This document shows positions 53,063 through 63,421 of a DNA stretch of 64,000 nucleotides, in pieces. Under the pieces are notes generated by a model. That model did no database searches, was not told where the DNA came from, and saw only the letters and a program-made list of their open reading frames with translations. Origin of the DNA: Lactiplantibacillus plantarum (GTDB lineage Bacteria; Bacillota; Bacilli; Lactobacillales; Lactobacillaceae); contig NZ_CP039121.1 in the NCBI RefSeq assembly GCF_014131735.1, positions 2,728,001-2,792,000 of the forward strand. Reading direction: 5' to 3'. A program made the position numbers and the translations under genes. How positions within the stretch are numbered: position 1 is the first letter of the stretch; every line of letters starts with the position of its first letter.

Positions 53063-53569
53063 CTACTGAATCCGGTCACTAAAGTGCAAGACCCGATCCA
53101 AGCTGTACATAATTGGCGCAGTGATACTCATGATAATCAACTCTGATAAAGCAGTTGTTAGATATGTCGGCCAAAAAGCGACACCACTACTCATCATGGT
53201 AATCATCAGTGCGATCATAAACATCGAAACGGTGAATAGCGCGATATTCAGTAACATCCGTTGCCAAACCGTCTTCAACTTAGGGGCCAACCACGTCAAT
53301 ACCAGCAGGGCTAATAATGATTGGCCGCCACCAAAGAGAACGTTGAGGAGACTCGCACCGGGACCAAAAGCGTCAAACAAAATAACGCCAGCAACAATTC
53401 CCCAAATATACTTGCGATTGAACACGGCTAAGTGGTTCAACCCTTCAGAAACGCGGAATTGAATTGCGCCCGATGCCAAGCTAAAAGCTGCGGGGCCTAG
53501 GCATAATACAACATACATTGCAGCGACTAGGGCGTTGATAATCCATGGTCGAATTTTTGATTGTGTCAT
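53063..53569 (-). CDS. queT: Queuosine precursor transporter QueT
   Basis: This is a small membrane protein of 168 residues with five or six hydrophobic segments, the substrate-binding (S) subunit of an ECF-type importer for preQ1 or a related queuosine precursor. Family marks are AAMYVVLCLGPAAFSLASGAIQFRVSEGLNHLAVFNRKYIWG and FDAFGPGASLLNVLFGGGQSLLAL. Start ATG 53569 has GGAGG within the riboswitch tail; the open frame upstream (to 53653) runs through the riboswitch and is not coding. The preQ1-I riboswitch and promoter directly before it confirm the function. The ECF energising unit is elsewhere. Confidence 0.94.
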   Translation of the reverse strand: MTQSKIRPWIINALVAAMYVVLCLGPAAFSLASGAIQFRVSEGLNHLAVFNRKYIWGIVAGVILFDAFGPGASLLNVLFGGGQSLLALLVLTWLAPKLKTVWQRMLLNIALFTVSMFMIALMITMMSSGVAFWPTYLTTALSELIIMSITAPIMYSLDRVLHFSDRIQ

Positions 53570-53579
53570 TCGCTTAATT

Positions 53580-53620
53580 CCTCCTAGTTTTTTTAACGTG
53601 GGATGGTTACGAACCACGTA
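53580..53620 (-). ncRNA. preQ1-I riboswitch of queT
   Basis: On the minus strand, P1 ACGTGG (53619-53614) pairs with CCACGT (53601-53596) around a loop TTCGTAACCATC. Then comes the A-rich tail TTAAAAAAACTAGGAGG. This is the smallest preQ1-I form: hairpin plus A-rich strand that pairs back as a pseudoknot. The final CTAGGAGG includes the Shine-Dalgarno, so preQ1 binding should hide it and stop translation. Family structure is known; the mechanism here is read from the position. Confidence 0.9.
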
Positions 53621-53643
53621 TTGATTGAAACAAAGCGAATATA

Positions 53644-53672
53644 ATCGTAGCACGCTCTAGTAGTTCCCGCAA
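53644..53672 (-). promoter_or_regulatory. Sigma-A promoter of queT
   Basis: On the minus strand, -35 TTGCGG (53672-53667), a 17-bp spacer and -10 TACGAT (53649-53644), directly after the argF stop. The transcript would begin about 20 bp before the riboswitch. Confidence 0.6.
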
Positions 53673-53677
53673 GCTTG

Positions 53678-54700
53678 CTAATTGAAAATGCTGGTAGGAA
53701 TAAATAAGTTACCTAATGTAGCCGCCATTACCGCCTTAATTGCTGGCATCCGGTTGCCGGCCTCTTCAAAGACGACCGCCTGCTTACTCTGGAAGACATC
53801 ATCCGTAATTTCAAACGCCGTCATTCCGTACTGTTCGCCTAATTTGGCTCCCAGCTGCGTCTTTAGATCGTGTAGTGCTGGTAAGCAATGCATGACAATC
53901 GTCGATGACTTGCCAGTAGCTGCGAGTAACGCAGTATTAATTTGAAACGGCAATAGTTGCTTGATCCGCTCACCATAGTCGACCTGCTCGCCCATTGAGA
54001 CCCAGACATCCGTATAAAGCGCATCAGCCTGAGTAACGGCTTGTTGCGGATCAGCCGTAATCACGATCGTGCTCCCAGCTGCCTGCGCATACTGTTGGGC
54101 CAACGCGACCACTGCTGGGGCTGGCTGTAACGCTACCGGGGCCCCGATAGCGATATTGATGCCGAGCATCGCTCCCGCCACAAGTAAACTATTAGCCATA
54201 TTATTGCGACCATCACCAACGTACGCTAACGTCAACCCTTTTAAATGACCAAAATGTTCCTTTAATGTTAAAAAATCCGCTAAAATCTGCGTCGGGTGCC
54301 ACTCATCGGTCAATCCGTTCCAGACTGGCACACCACTATAGGTCGCTAAGTCTTCGACCGTGCTTTGTTTAAAGCCCCGAAATTCAATACCATCATACAT
54401 GGACCCCAGTACTTTCGCCGTATCAACAACTGACTCCTTCGTCCCGAATTGGATGTCGTCCTTACCCAAAAACTCTGGATTCGCGCCCAGATCATTAGCC
54501 GCCACAGTAAACGCAGAACGTGTCCGTGTCGACGTTTTTTCAAACAGCAACGCAATATTTTTTCCTTGTAAATAAGGGTGTGGGATATGGTGTGCTTTAA
54601 GGGTCTTCAAGTGACTAGCAAAGTCAATTAAGTAAGCTAATTCTGTTGGTGTATAGTCGATTTCCTTCAAGAATGACCGACCTTCAAATTGATTATTCAT
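53678..54700 (-). CDS. argF: Ornithine carbamoyltransferase (anabolic)
   Basis: OTCase forms citrulline from ornithine and carbamoyl phosphate. It has 340 residues. Carbamoyl phosphate loop [12 protein letters not shown] near 53-64, [12 protein letters not shown] near 130, and ornithine loop [10 protein letters not shown] near 270 are all present. It is the last gene of argCJBDF and receives carbamoyl phosphate from the divergent carAB. The start overlaps the argD end by 8 bp, so expression follows argD. The operon gives it an anabolic rather than arginine-deiminase role. Confidence 0.97.
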   Translation of the reverse strand: MNNQFEGRSFLKEIDYTPTELAYLIDFASHLKTLKAHHIPHPYLQGKNIALLFEKTSTRTRSAFTVAANDLGANPEFLGKDDIQFGTKESVVDTAKVLGSMYDGIEFRGFKQSTVEDLATYSGVPVWNGLTDEWHPTQILADFLTLKEHFGHLKGLTLAYVGDGRNNMANSLLVAGAMLGINIAIGAPVALQPAPAVVALAQQYAQAAGSTIVITADPQQAVTQADALYTDVWVSMGEQVDYGERIKQLLPFQINTALLAATGKSSTIVMHCLPALHDLKTQLGAKLGEQYGMTAFEITDDVFQSKQAVVFEEAGNRMPAIKAVMAATLGNLFIPTSIFN

Positions 54701-55862
54701 TCGTCGTGACCTCCGTTGTCAAAGTTGTCAGTACCTTTGCAATCAAGGCAATCCCAGCTAATAAATCGGCCGGTTGCATCACAATTGGGGGTAACAAACG
54801 TAACGTATTATCGCCAGCTGATAACGTCAATAAGCCTTCTACTTGTAGCCGGGTAATGACTTGATTAACCGGGATTTGTTCATCTAAGTGGATTCCAATC
54901 ATTAGGCCCTTCCCCGTGATTTGTTTCACTACCGGTATCGGTTCGACTTGAGTCGCTAGGGCTTGCCAGACAAGTTCGGCATGGGCCCGAACCGTCGTTA
55001 ACAGCGCCGGTGTTAATTGGGTCAAGACACGTTTTGCCGCCGCCATAGCAACAGCATTACCGGCGAACGTCGAGCCATGGCTGCCAGGACCAAAGGCAGT
55101 GGCTAATTGCCGCCGACCAACCATTGCCCCCACTGGCAAGCCATTCGCTAAGCCCTTGGCGACCGTGTAGATATCAGGATCCAGGCCGTAACCTTCATAG
55201 GCCATCCGGTAACCAGTCCGACCGATTCCCGTCTGCACCTCATCAATAATCAACAAAACACCCGTTGCTTGGCATTTCGCATTAACCGCTTGTAACCAAG
55301 CTGTTTGTCCCGCAAAGACGCCGCCTTCACCTTGAACGACTTCTAAAATAACGGCCGCCAACTCTGGTGTGATTTTGTCCAAAGCCGCGTCGTCATTATA
55401 GGTTGCAAACGTGATGCCAGGCACTAATGGCGCATAGCCAGCCTGAATATGAGGATTGCCCGTCATCGACATAGCGCCATAGGTTCGACCGTGAAATGAA
55501 TGCTGAAAAGCTAAGATGCCGGTTTTACCTGTGTACTTCCGTGCGAGTTTTAATGCAGCTTCATTAGCTTCGGTTCCGGAATTTGCAAAGTATACGAGTC
55601 GCTCTTCACCATTCGCTAACAGGCCGGCAACGGCATCTTGTAATTCATTTTCGTATAAATTCGACGTATGCCAGATATGCGTCAACTGCTGGGTGACGGC
55701 CGCCTGAATTTGTGGTTGGTGATACCCAAAGTTGCAGACCCCGATTCCCGCCGTAAAATCTAAATACGTCTTGCCATGATTATCAGTCAGATGAACGCCC
55801 TGACCATCCGTAATGGCAAATGGAAAACGTTGATAGGTTGGAAACACGTGTTGCATGGTCAT
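54693..55862 (-). CDS. argD: Acetylornithine aminotransferase
   Basis: This PLP enzyme makes N-acetylornithine from the semialdehyde with glutamate. It has 389 residues, fold type I, class III. The PLP lysine is in [18 protein letters not shown] near 240, [16 protein letters not shown] near 208 supplies the Asp, and [17 protein letters not shown] near 95 binds phosphate. ATG 55862 follows AGGAGG and overlaps the argB stop by 4 bp (ATGA). It overlaps argF by 8 bp. Confidence 0.97.
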   Translation of the reverse strand: MTMQHVFPTYQRFPFAITDGQGVHLTDNHGKTYLDFTAGIGVCNFGYHQPQIQAAVTQQLTHIWHTSNLYENELQDAVAGLLANGEERLVYFANSGTEANEAALKLARKYTGKTGILAFQHSFHGRTYGAMSMTGNPHIQAGYAPLVPGITFATYNDDAALDKITPELAAVILEVVQGEGGVFAGQTAWLQAVNAKCQATGVLLIIDEVQTGIGRTGYRMAYEGYGLDPDIYTVAKGLANGLPVGAMVGRRQLATAFGPGSHGSTFAGNAVAMAAAKRVLTQLTPALLTTVRAHAELVWQALATQVEPIPVVKQITGKGLMIGIHLDEQIPVNQVITRLQVEGLLTLSAGDNTLRLLPPIVMQPADLLAGIALIAKVLTTLTTEVTTNE

Positions 55863-56605
55863 ACGGCCACCTCCTGAATAATTGCGGTTCCTGGTTGATC
55901 GATTGCATTCGTAATAATAGCCTGCTTGACTCCCGTCTGAATCGCGGCAATTGCAGCTTGAACTTTGGGTTGCATTCCCGCGGTGATCACAGCTGTTCGA
56001 ATCAATTGCTGAGCTTGTTGTGGCGATAGTGATGTCATCACATTACCGTGATGTATAATTCCCGGGACATCGGTTAGCAAAACCAATTTTTCAGCATGTA
56101 GTTGTTGGGCTAGCACGGTCGCTGCCATATCCGCATTGACATTGAGCCATTGTCCCGTCTCGGTTAAGGCTAAAGGGGCCAAAATACCGATATGATGAGC
56201 CAACAATTGCATTAATTGCACTTGATTGACAGCGGTGAGCCGGCCGACATACCCTAGCTGTCGATAATCAATCAATTCACCAGTTAGTAACTGATTATCC
56301 GCCGCATTGAGCCCCAACACAGGTAGGTGATGTTGCGTTAATTTTGCAAGTAAGGCTGGTTGCGCATCTCCTAGCAGGGCCAACTTGGTGAGCACTAAGG
56401 TCGCCGCATCCGTCACCCGCAACCCGTTCACCTTATGCACGGGCAAAGCAAGCTGAGTCGTCAGTCGATTGATCATTGGCCCCCCACCGTGTACGATCAG
56501 AATCTGATAATGCTGTTGGTACCACTGTGCGATTTGGTCAAAGAAAGTGGTGCTCAATTGGCTAATCGCCTGGCCCCCAATCTTAATTACAATTAATTTT
56601 GTCAT
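55859..56605 (-). CDS. argB: Acetylglutamate kinase
   Basis: This amino-acid kinase phosphorylates N-acetylglutamate, the second arginine step and often the one controlled by arginine. It has 248 residues. IVIKIGGQAIS at the N terminus binds phosphate, IVHGGGPMINRLT near 40-52 is the family core, and VNADMAATVLAQQL and LLTDVPGI close the ATP site. Start ATG 56605 has GGAGG 8 bp upstream; the longer frame would begin with GTG at 56614 in that site. The argJ stop is 15 bp upstream. Confidence 0.96.
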   Translation of the reverse strand: MTKLIVIKIGGQAISQLSTTFFDQIAQWYQQHYQILIVHGGGPMINRLTTQLALPVHKVNGLRVTDAATLVLTKLALLGDAQPALLAKLTQHHLPVLGLNAADNQLLTGELIDYRQLGYVGRLTAVNQVQLMQLLAHHIGILAPLALTETGQWLNVNADMAATVLAQQLHAEKLVLLTDVPGIIHHGNVMTSLSPQQAQQLIRTAVITAGMQPKVQAAIAAIQTGVKQAIITNAIDQPGTAIIQEVAV

Positions 56606-56620
56606 TTTCACCACCTCCGT

Positions 56621-57835
56621 TTAAGTATGATAGCTCGCGTTAATTTTGACGTAATTGTAAGTCAAGTCACAACCCCAAGCCTGACCACTTGCTGTACCGT
56701 GATGTAAATCAACATCGATCATAATCTGGTTATCACGTAAGGTCGCCTGCACCGCTGCCATATCAAAGTCAACGGCCAGACTTTGTTGAACAAGTAAAAC
56801 GCCGTTCATTTCAATATCGACCGTCGCCACATCGATGTCTGCATCAGTGGCGCCAATCGTGCTAATGATTCGCCCCCAATTCGGGTCTTCACCGAAAATG
56901 GCCGCCTTAACGAGGTTAGAGCCAACAATTGCTTTGGCGATTTGCTGACCATCAAACGTTGTAGCGGCGTGGACCACATTACATTCGACTAACTTGGTCG
57001 CACCCTCACCGTCAGCGGCAATTTGCTTGGCAAGTTGGCCTAAGACATAGTGCAACGCCTGATTAAAAATATCATAGTCGGTGGTACCCACTTGTAAACT
57101 CGGATTATCTGCCAGACCATTCGCCAACGTGACCACCATGTCATTAGTAGACGTGTCACCGTCAACAGTAATTTGATTGAATGTCTGATCAACGTTAGTA
57201 CTTAGCATGTCCTGTAAAACTGGCCCGTCTATTTGGGCATCGGTGGTGACAAAACCAAGCATGGTTGCCATCTTGGGATGAATCATTCCAGAACCTTTGG
57301 CAAAACCGGTCAAGGTAACTAACTGGCCGCTGAGTTCACACTGCACACAGACGGTTTTTGGATGCTGGTCTGTCGTTAACACGGCGTAGGTCACCGCGTC
57401 ACTCTTCGTTGGTGTCAATTGCGGCAAGCCGTTTTTGATTTTATCCATGGGTAACTGAGCACCAATCAGCCCAGTTGAAGCAACGCCAATCAAGTTCGGC
57501 GCCACGTTTAGTTTATTCGCTAACCAGGCTTGTTCTTGCAGCGCATTCTGCCACCCCTGCTCGCCAGTACAAGAATTGGCGATTGCACTGTTCAGCAGCA
57601 GTCCCTGTAATTGGTGGCCCTGGTCGATCATCTGTTTAGTTAACTTAGTTGGTGCTGCCTGAAACTGATTCGTCGTATAAGTTCCAGCCGCACTGGCAGG
57701 CACTTTTGAAAATAGCCAACCAAAATCTTTTTTATGACGACGAAGACCAATATGAATGCCATCACTGTAAAAACCTGCCGGCCACTGAAAGGCAACCGTT
57801 TCAAACTTCGTATTCGTTAAAACTTGCATCTGCAT
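56621..57835 (-). CDS. argJ: Ornithine acetyltransferase / acetylglutamate synthase
   Basis: ArgJ moves acetyl from N-acetylornithine to glutamate, so the operon needs no separate argA or argE. It has 404 residues. It is made as a proenzyme, cut before the nucleophile Thr in the GSGMIHPKMATMLGF segment (K-G-S-G-M-I motif near 182-196), and QITVDGDTSTNDMVV near 225 and GEDPNWGRIISTIG near 275 belong to the active site. The start ATG at 57835 follows GAGG. The stop-to-start gap after argC is 24 bp. Confidence 0.97.
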   Translation of the reverse strand: MQMQVLTNTKFETVAFQWPAGFYSDGIHIGLRRHKKDFGWLFSKVPASAAGTYTTNQFQAAPTKLTKQMIDQGHQLQGLLLNSAIANSCTGEQGWQNALQEQAWLANKLNVAPNLIGVASTGLIGAQLPMDKIKNGLPQLTPTKSDAVTYAVLTTDQHPKTVCVQCELSGQLVTLTGFAKGSGMIHPKMATMLGFVTTDAQIDGPVLQDMLSTNVDQTFNQITVDGDTSTNDMVVTLANGLADNPSLQVGTTDYDIFNQALHYVLGQLAKQIAADGEGATKLVECNVVHAATTFDGQQIAKAIVGSNLVKAAIFGEDPNWGRIISTIGATDADIDVATVDIEMNGVLLVQQSLAVDFDMAAVQATLRDNQIMIDVDLHHGTASGQAWGCDLTYNYVKINASYHT

Positions 57836-57859
57836 AACTTCCTCTCTTATTGCACCTTA

Positions 57860-58885
57860 TCAGGGAAATACAGGTAACGTCGGTAATCCGGCCGTAACCG
57901 CGAAATCAAAATAGCGATTAAAATTCTGAACGGCCTGCCCCGCAGCACCTTTCATCAAATTGTCAATGACGCTCACAACCACGATGGTGTTCGTGACCGG
58001 ATTATAATCAACGCCTAACGCACAGTTATTAGACCCAACAACGTCCTTGAGCGTCGGCATCCCCGTTGGTAGCACTTGCACGAACGGCTGCTCATGATAG
58101 GTCGCGGTAAAAGCTGCGCAGACCTGCGTCGTTGTCAATGCTGACTTCGCTTTGGCATAAATCGTCGTCATAATCCCACGCGTTGCTGGAATCAAAGTGG
58201 TAGTAAATTCAATCGCAGAAATCGCGGACCACCACTGCTGTAACTGTTGCATCATTTCAGGGATATGTTGATGTTGATTCAACTTATATAAACTCAAATT
58301 ATCATTCACAGCGACGTAATGACTCGCAGCTGTCGCTCGTTTGCCAGCACCAGATAAGCCGGACTTAGCATCCACAACAATCGAAGTCGGTTCGACCAAC
58401 TGCTGCTGAGCAAGTGGCGCTAGTCCTAATAACGTAGCAGTCGCATAACAGCCGGGATTCGCAATGTAGGTGGACAAGGGCGCCGGCATATCAGCTAAGC
58501 CGTAGCTCGCCTGTGCCAAAGCGGTCGCCGGTGCTGGATCACGTTGGTACCACCGCTGATATTGCTCTGGATCATGCAAGCGGAAGTCACCAGATAAATC
58601 GATGACTGGAAAATGAGCAGCGATGAATGGTAATGCCAATTGTCGCGTGATACCCGCTGATGTCGCAAAGAACACAATCGCGTTATCGCGCATGATTGCC
58701 GTCGCATCGAATGGTCGAATAACCGCCGTTTCTTTCTGGTACATGGCTGCCACCGTCTTTAATGCCACCGTAGTTGCTCCCACGTGCCCGTATAATTGGA
58801 TGCGATCGATCTCGGGATGTTGTTTCAAGAGCCGGTACAACACCATGCCACTGTACCCCGTAACGCCAACTAGCGCGACTTGCAT
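57860..58885 (-). CDS. argC: N-acetyl-gamma-glutamyl-phosphate reductase
   Basis: This NADPH enzyme reduces acetylglutamyl phosphate to the semialdehyde. It has 341 residues. The Rossmann motif VGVTGYSGMVL is near 5-15, and the catalytic Cys is in YIANPGCYATATLLGL near 145. HIPEM and TTLIPATRGI follow, as in the family. ATG 58885 follows GAGG at 7 bp. It is the first gene of argCJBDF; its promoter and ARG boxes lie in 58934-59002. Confidence 0.97.
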   Translation of the reverse strand: MQVALVGVTGYSGMVLYRLLKQHPEIDRIQLYGHVGATTVALKTVAAMYQKETAVIRPFDATAIMRDNAIVFFATSAGITRQLALPFIAAHFPVIDLSGDFRLHDPEQYQRWYQRDPAPATALAQASYGLADMPAPLSTYIANPGCYATATLLGLAPLAQQQLVEPTSIVVDAKSGLSGAGKRATAASHYVAVNDNLSLYKLNQHQHIPEMMQQLQQWWSAISAIEFTTTLIPATRGIMTTIYAKAKSALTTTQVCAAFTATYHEQPFVQVLPTGMPTLKDVVGSNNCALGVDYNPVTNTIVVVSVIDNLMKGAAGQAVQNFNRYFDFAVTAGLPTLPVFP

Positions 58886-58933
58886 ATAATCACCTCAAAT
58901 ATTCAAAAATAGTGTATTAGCTGCATGTTCATG

Positions 58934-58951
58934 CAAAAAGTATGATTCACA
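58934..58951 (-). promoter_or_regulatory. Candidate second ARG box over the argC start point
   Basis: On the minus strand TGTGAATCATACTTTTTG keeps a perfect TGAAT half-site and four mismatches in the other half. It directly follows the argC -10. ArgR hexamers usually bind paired boxes, which supports it. Confidence 0.45.
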
Positions 58952-58979
58952 CTATATTCTCATCGCTTTTAAATTGCAA
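58951..58979 (-). promoter_or_regulatory. Sigma-A promoter of argCJBDF
   Basis: On the minus strand, -35 TTGCAA (58979-58974), an exact 17-bp spacer and -10 TATAGT (58956-58951), 65 bp before argC. Confidence 0.75.
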
Positions 58980-58984
58980 GCTTT

Positions 58985-59002
58985 ATTGAAAAAATATTCA
59001 CT
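58985..59002. promoter_or_regulatory. ARG box (ArgR operator) between argC and carA
   Basis: ATTGAAAAAATATTCACT matches WNTGAATWWWWATTCANW at all but one position. It sits right beside the argC -35 and about 70 bp from the carA -35, so it may serve both. L. plantarum is reported to use two ArgR proteins for arginine control. Confidence 0.78.
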
Positions 59003-59068
59003 TTTATTCTATTAATTGCATATTTTTAGCTTTATTCAGTTATTTATGCACTTAATATGTATTTTTAA

Positions 59069-59097
59069 TTGACATTCACAATAAAATGATGTTTACT
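59069..59097 (+). promoter_or_regulatory. Sigma-A promoter of carAB, with a weak ARG box
   Basis: Consensus -35 TTGACA (59069-59074), a 17-bp spacer and -10 TTTACT (59092-59097), 55 bp before carA. TATGTATTTTTAATTGAC (59056-59073) is a weak ARG-box match over the -35. Confidence 0.6.
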
Positions 59098-59152
59098 TAT
59101 CCCATTAACCAAAATGAAATTTTAACCAAATTATCAGAAAGGTGCGATTGGG

Positions 59153-60220
59153 ATGAACAAATACTTAACTTTAGCGGACGGCACACAGTGGATTGGAACG
59201 GCAATTGGGGATTGCCAGCTAGAGGTTGCGGGGCGCATCGTCTTCAATACGGGAATGACGGGTTATCAGGAAACATTGACTGATCCATCCTACCTAAATC
59301 AAATGATTGCCTTCACTTACCCATTAATTGGTAATTATGGTATCGATCCGACCGTGGCCCAGGCACCAACGATTGGCGCACAAGCCATCATCGTTCACGA
59401 GCTGACCACTTTTAATGATCACTATACTAGTCGCCAATCACTGGCAAGTTTTCTGACAATCCACCATGTAGCCGGCATTGAAGGCGTCGATACTCGTGAC
59501 CTAACGATTCACATTCGCCAAACGGGAGCCCAGATGGCAATCTTGAGCAATCATCCCATCACTGATTTTGAAGCGCAACTCGCCACATTCGCACCCCAAG
59601 TACTAACGGCTACCCCCCTCCCAGTAGCGACGACCACCATCCGTCCACGCGTCGCGATTCTCAACTTTGGTGAAAAAGCAGCTATCACCGCTGAATTGCA
59701 AGCCCGGGGCGCGGACATTGTTGTCCTTCCACCTACAGCTAGTCTCAAGGCCGTGGCCGCGTATCACCCTGACGGAATTTTGTTATCCAACGGTCCCGGT
59801 GATCCGACCGACTATCACACTTACTTAGCGACCATTCGCCAACTCGCACAACGTTATCCGCTGGCTGGCATTTGCCTTGGTCATCAGTTGATTGCGCTCG
59901 CCTATGGTGCTCAGACTTACCAGCTTTCCTTTGGTCACCACGGGCTAAACCATCCGGTACAAGCCTGCGCTGACGGTCGTATTATCATGACTTCGCAAAA
60001 TCATGATTACGCCGTCGATCCGGCATCGATCAAGGGCACCCCGCTGATCGTCACGCACACTGAATTAAATGACGGCAGCATTGAAGGCTTGCGCCTACCG
60101 CACCAGGCCGTAATGTCGGTGCAATTCCATCCCGAAGCACACCCGGGACCCCAGGAAGCTGGGCAATTTTTCGATGATTTCTTACTAACAATTCAAAAGG
60201 AGGCGGTTGTTAATGCCTAA
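59153..60220 (+). CDS. carA: Carbamoyl-phosphate synthase, arginine-specific, small (glutaminase) subunit
   Basis: CarA takes ammonia from glutamine and passes it through a tunnel to CarB. It has 355 residues. The N-terminal CPSase domain (1-150) is followed by a class I glutaminase: [10 protein letters not shown] near 205, nucleophile Cys in [15 protein letters not shown] near 240, and His/Glu in [12 protein letters not shown] near 325. Divergence from argC and ARG boxes mark it as the arginine-controlled copy, distinct from the pyrimidine one elsewhere. Its end overlaps carB by 8 bp. Confidence 0.96.
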   Translation: MNKYLTLADGTQWIGTAIGDCQLEVAGRIVFNTGMTGYQETLTDPSYLNQMIAFTYPLIGNYGIDPTVAQAPTIGAQAIIVHELTTFNDHYTSRQSLASFLTIHHVAGIEGVDTRDLTIHIRQTGAQMAILSNHPITDFEAQLATFAPQVLTATPLPVATTTIRPRVAILNFGEKAAITAELQARGADIVVLPPTASLKAVAAYHPDGILLSNGPGDPTDYHTYLATIRQLAQRYPLAGICLGHQLIALAYGAQTYQLSFGHHGLNHPVQACADGRIIMTSQNHDYAVDPASIKGTPLIVTHTELNDGSIEGLRLPHQAVMSVQFHPEAHPGPQEAGQFFDDFLLTIQKEAVVNA

Positions 60221-63200
60221 AAACAATGCCATTCATTCGATTGCTGTCATCGGTTCTGGTCCAATCAAAATCGGTCAAGCCGCTGAGTTCGACTATGCCG
60301 GTACTCAGGCTTGTCTAAGCCTTAAAGCGGCCGGATATCATGTCATTTTGATCAATTCAAACCCAGCAACCATCATGACTGACACGGCCACCGCCGACGA
60401 AGTCTACTTAGAACCTCTGACTTTGACCAGTGTCACTAAAATTCTGCGGGCCACCCACCCTGATGCTTTGCTCCCGACACTTGGTGGACAAACCGGATTG
60501 AACCTAGCGATGGCGTTAGATCAGGCTGGCGTTCTTAATGAGTTGAAGATCCAACTGCTAGGAACTTCCCTAGCCACCATCAATCAAGCTGAAGACCGGG
60601 CAGCATTTAAAACACTTATGAAGCGGCTCCATCAACCGATTCCAGCAAGTACCACTGTTCACCACGTGACCAGTGCATTGTCGTTTGCTGAAAAAATCGG
60701 TTATCCGGTCATTGTTCGTCCAGCCTTTACACTCGGGGGTTCAGGTGGTGGCATTGCCAATAATGCCGCCGAATTGACCCAAACGTTACAGCGGGGGCTG
60801 ACCATGTCCCCCGTCACCGAGTGCCTGATTGAACAAAGTATCGCCGGCTTCAAAGAAATTGAATTCGAAGTCATGCGTGATAATCAGGGTACCAAGATCA
60901 TCGTCTGTTCCATGGAAAACTTCGATCCGGTCGGTATTCACACTGGCGATTCTATCGTGTATGCCCCCGTTCAGACTTTGACTGACACTGAATATCAGCA
61001 GCTACGAACGGCAACTTTGACGATTGTGGAAGCCCTCGACATTAGAGGTGGGTGCAACGTTCAACTCGCTCAAGACCCGAATAGTCGTCAGTACTACGTC
61101 ATCGAAGTGAACCCGCGGGTCAGTCGTTCATCGGCGCTAGCTTCTAAAGCGACGGGATATCCAATTGCCAAAATTGCAGCCGATATCGCAATTGGTCTAA
61201 ATTTATCTGAGATCAATAATCCAGTCACGCAGACAACCTATGCGGCCTTTGAACCAGCTTTAGACTATGTGGTTGCCAAAATCCCCCGGTTTGCGTTTGA
61301 CAAGTTTCCAACGGCCGACGCTCACTTGGGAACACAGATGAAAGCCACGGGGGAGGTCATGGCGATTGGGTCAACCTTGGAGGAAGCCACGCTCAAGGCG
61401 ATTGCTTCGCTTGAAATCGATCCCAAGATCCAAGCTTCCTTGACCCCTGACCACCACGTCACCACGACTGAATATATCGACCAATTGACCCACCCGACAG
61501 ATCAGCGACTCTTCTATCTATTGGCGGCGCTGCAAGCGGGTTGGCCGTTAGCAAAATTAGCGACGCTAACGCAAATCACGCCATTTTTCTTGAGTAAGTT
61601 ACAGCACATCGCCCAACTCATCCGGAATATCAAGCAAGTGCCGACGTCCCAACACCTCTTATCGGCGAAAAAGTACGGTGTGAGTCTGGCGACCATGGCG
61701 CATTATGCCCAAACTTCGGTAGCGACCATTGCTGCCATGACTGCTGATTTACCCTTCGTTTATAAAATGGTCGATACGTGTGCTGGTGAATTTGCCAGTG
61801 TTACACCATATTTTTACAGCACTGCTTTTGGACAAACTAATGAGAGTCACCCACTAGGACACAGTATTTTAGTACTCGGATCAGGCCCCATTCGAATCGG
61901 ACAAGGCATCGAATTCGACTACACCACCGTTCACTGTGTCAAGGCCATTCAACAAGCTGGCTACCATGCAATCATCGTCAATAACAATCCCGAGACGGTC
62001 TCCACCGACTTTTCTACCTCGGATAAGCTTTATTTCGAGCCACTAACAATCGAACGTTTGATGCCAATCATTGCGTTGGAGCAACCCGCGGGCGTCATCG
62101 TTCAATTTGGGGGCCAAACTGCGATCAACCTTGCCCATCAGCTCACTAAATTAGGAGTCACCGTCCTAGGAACCAGTGTGTCCGCTACCGATTTGACCGA
62201 AGACCGGCAATCTTTTGCGGACTGTTTACGTCTACTAAAGATTGCCCAAGCCGCTGGAACGACCGTAACTGAGTTATCCGGTGCCCGTCAAGCAGCTCAC
62301 GCAATCGGTTACCCCTTACTCGTACGGCCAAGCTTTGTACTCGGCGGCCGGGCCATGGCAATCGTTCATAACGATCATGAGCTCACGCCAGTTATTAAAT
62401 CAGCGGTGGCAGCTGGCCATGGTGCGCCTATCTTAATGGACCAATACTTGGCGGGAACCGAGTGTGAAGTTGACGTTCTCTCCGACGGAACGTCGTGCTT
62501 CATTCCAGGAATCATGGAACATATTGAAGGTGCTGGCGTTCATTCTGGCGATTCCATTACAGTCTATCCACCACAGCACCTCAGCCCTGCTGTTCAAGAT
62601 AAGATCGTCACCATTGCCACCAAATTAGCACAACACCTCCACTGTGTCGGTATGATGAACATTCAGTTCGTCGTCACCGATGATGTCTACGTAATCGACG
62701 TTAATCCGCGGGCAAGTCGAACAGTTCCTTACATGAGCAAGGTTACTCACTTGCCACTGGCACAATTGGCAACCCGGCTAATTCTCGGTCAAAGTTTAGC
62801 AACCCTTGGCCTAGTCCCCGGACTCTTGACACCCGTTCCACAACAAATTGCTATAAAGGCCCCAGTCTTCTCTTTCAATAAATTGCCACAATCACCAGTC
62901 GTTTTAAGTCCTGAGATGAAATCAACTGGTGAGACTCTTGGTATCGGCCCGACTTTCACGACCGCTTGGCATGCCGCCATGGCTGATAGTTATCACTTAG
63001 AGACTTGGCAAACCGTGGATGGTCTCATCACCGATATTGCCACTGTGGCGCAACCCGCGGTCCAGGAACTGTTCGCGGCTAACCACCTCACCGTCACAAC
63101 AATCGCTAACACGACTGATTGGCCTGCAAAGACTAAAGCAGTGGGTTTCACGCTTAATGACCAACCTGATAATCCCGTGGCTATCGCTGCATTGAATCAT

Positions 63201-63275
63201 GGACAGCCATTGATTACGGCGATTGATACGCTTAAGACCCTATTGGCCAGTACGACAACGATGGTAAGCGAATAA
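60213..63275 (+). CDS. carB: Carbamoyl-phosphate synthase, arginine-specific, large subunit
   Basis: CarB makes carbamoyl phosphate from bicarbonate, ammonia and 2 ATP for OTCase. It has 1020 residues. Two homologous ATP-grasp halves are visible: [21 protein letters not shown] near 15 with [12 protein letters not shown] near 170, and [20 protein letters not shown] near 555 with [11 protein letters not shown] near 710. The C-terminal allosteric domain is short, and total length is below the usual 1055-1075, in keeping with an enzyme not ruled by UMP. Start ATG 60213 follows AGGAGG inside the carA end; TTG 60207 is the longer choice. Confidence 0.96.
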   Translation: MPKNNAIHSIAVIGSGPIKIGQAAEFDYAGTQACLSLKAAGYHVILINSNPATIMTDTATADEVYLEPLTLTSVTKILRATHPDALLPTLGGQTGLNLAMALDQAGVLNELKIQLLGTSLATINQAEDRAAFKTLMKRLHQPIPASTTVHHVTSALSFAEKIGYPVIVRPAFTLGGSGGGIANNAAELTQTLQRGLTMSPVTECLIEQSIAGFKEIEFEVMRDNQGTKIIVCSMENFDPVGIHTGDSIVYAPVQTLTDTEYQQLRTATLTIVEALDIRGGCNVQLAQDPNSRQYYVIEVNPRVSRSSALASKATGYPIAKIAADIAIGLNLSEINNPVTQTTYAAFEPALDYVVAKIPRFAFDKFPTADAHLGTQMKATGEVMAIGSTLEEATLKAIASLEIDPKIQASLTPDHHVTTTEYIDQLTHPTDQRLFYLLAALQAGWPLAKLATLTQITPFFLSKLQHIAQLIRNIKQVPTSQHLLSAKKYGVSLATMAHYAQTSVATIAAMTADLPFVYKMVDTCAGEFASVTPYFYSTAFGQTNESHPLGHSILVLGSGPIRIGQGIEFDYTTVHCVKAIQQAGYHAIIVNNNPETVSTDFSTSDKLYFEPLTIERLMPIIALEQPAGVIVQFGGQTAINLAHQLTKLGVTVLGTSVSATDLTEDRQSFADCLRLLKIAQAAGTTVTELSGARQAAHAIGYPLLVRPSFVLGGRAMAIVHNDHELTPVIKSAVAAGHGAPILMDQYLAGTECEVDVLSDGTSCFIPGIMEHIEGAGVHSGDSITVYPPQHLSPAVQDKIVTIATKLAQHLHCVGMMNIQFVVTDDVYVIDVNPRASRTVPYMSKVTHLPLAQLATRLILGQSLATLGLVPGLLTPVPQQIAIKAPVFSFNKLPQSPVVLSPEMKSTGETLGIGPTFTTAWHAAMADSYHLETWQTVDGLITDIATVAQPAVQELFAANHLTVTTIANTTDWPAKTKAVGFTLNDQPDNPVAIAALNHGQPLITAIDTLKTLLASTTTMVSE

Positions 63276-63363
63276 GCCTGCTTCTTCGTACTTAGTCCAA
63301 CTAACGAAGTCCCCTGGATGGCCATATCAAGCTCACCACCATGCGATCCTGTTTTTTCACAGC

Positions 63364-63416
63364 AAAAATGCTTATCAAGACTGGTATCTCGCCAATCATC
63401 TTGATAAGCATTTTTT
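63364..63416. terminator. Bidirectional terminator between carB and the ABC ATPase gene
   Basis: The arms AAAAATGCTTATCAAG and CTTGATAAGCATTTTTT form a perfect 16-bp stem with T tracts on both strands between convergent genes. Confidence 0.9.
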
Positions 63417-63421
63417 AGTCA

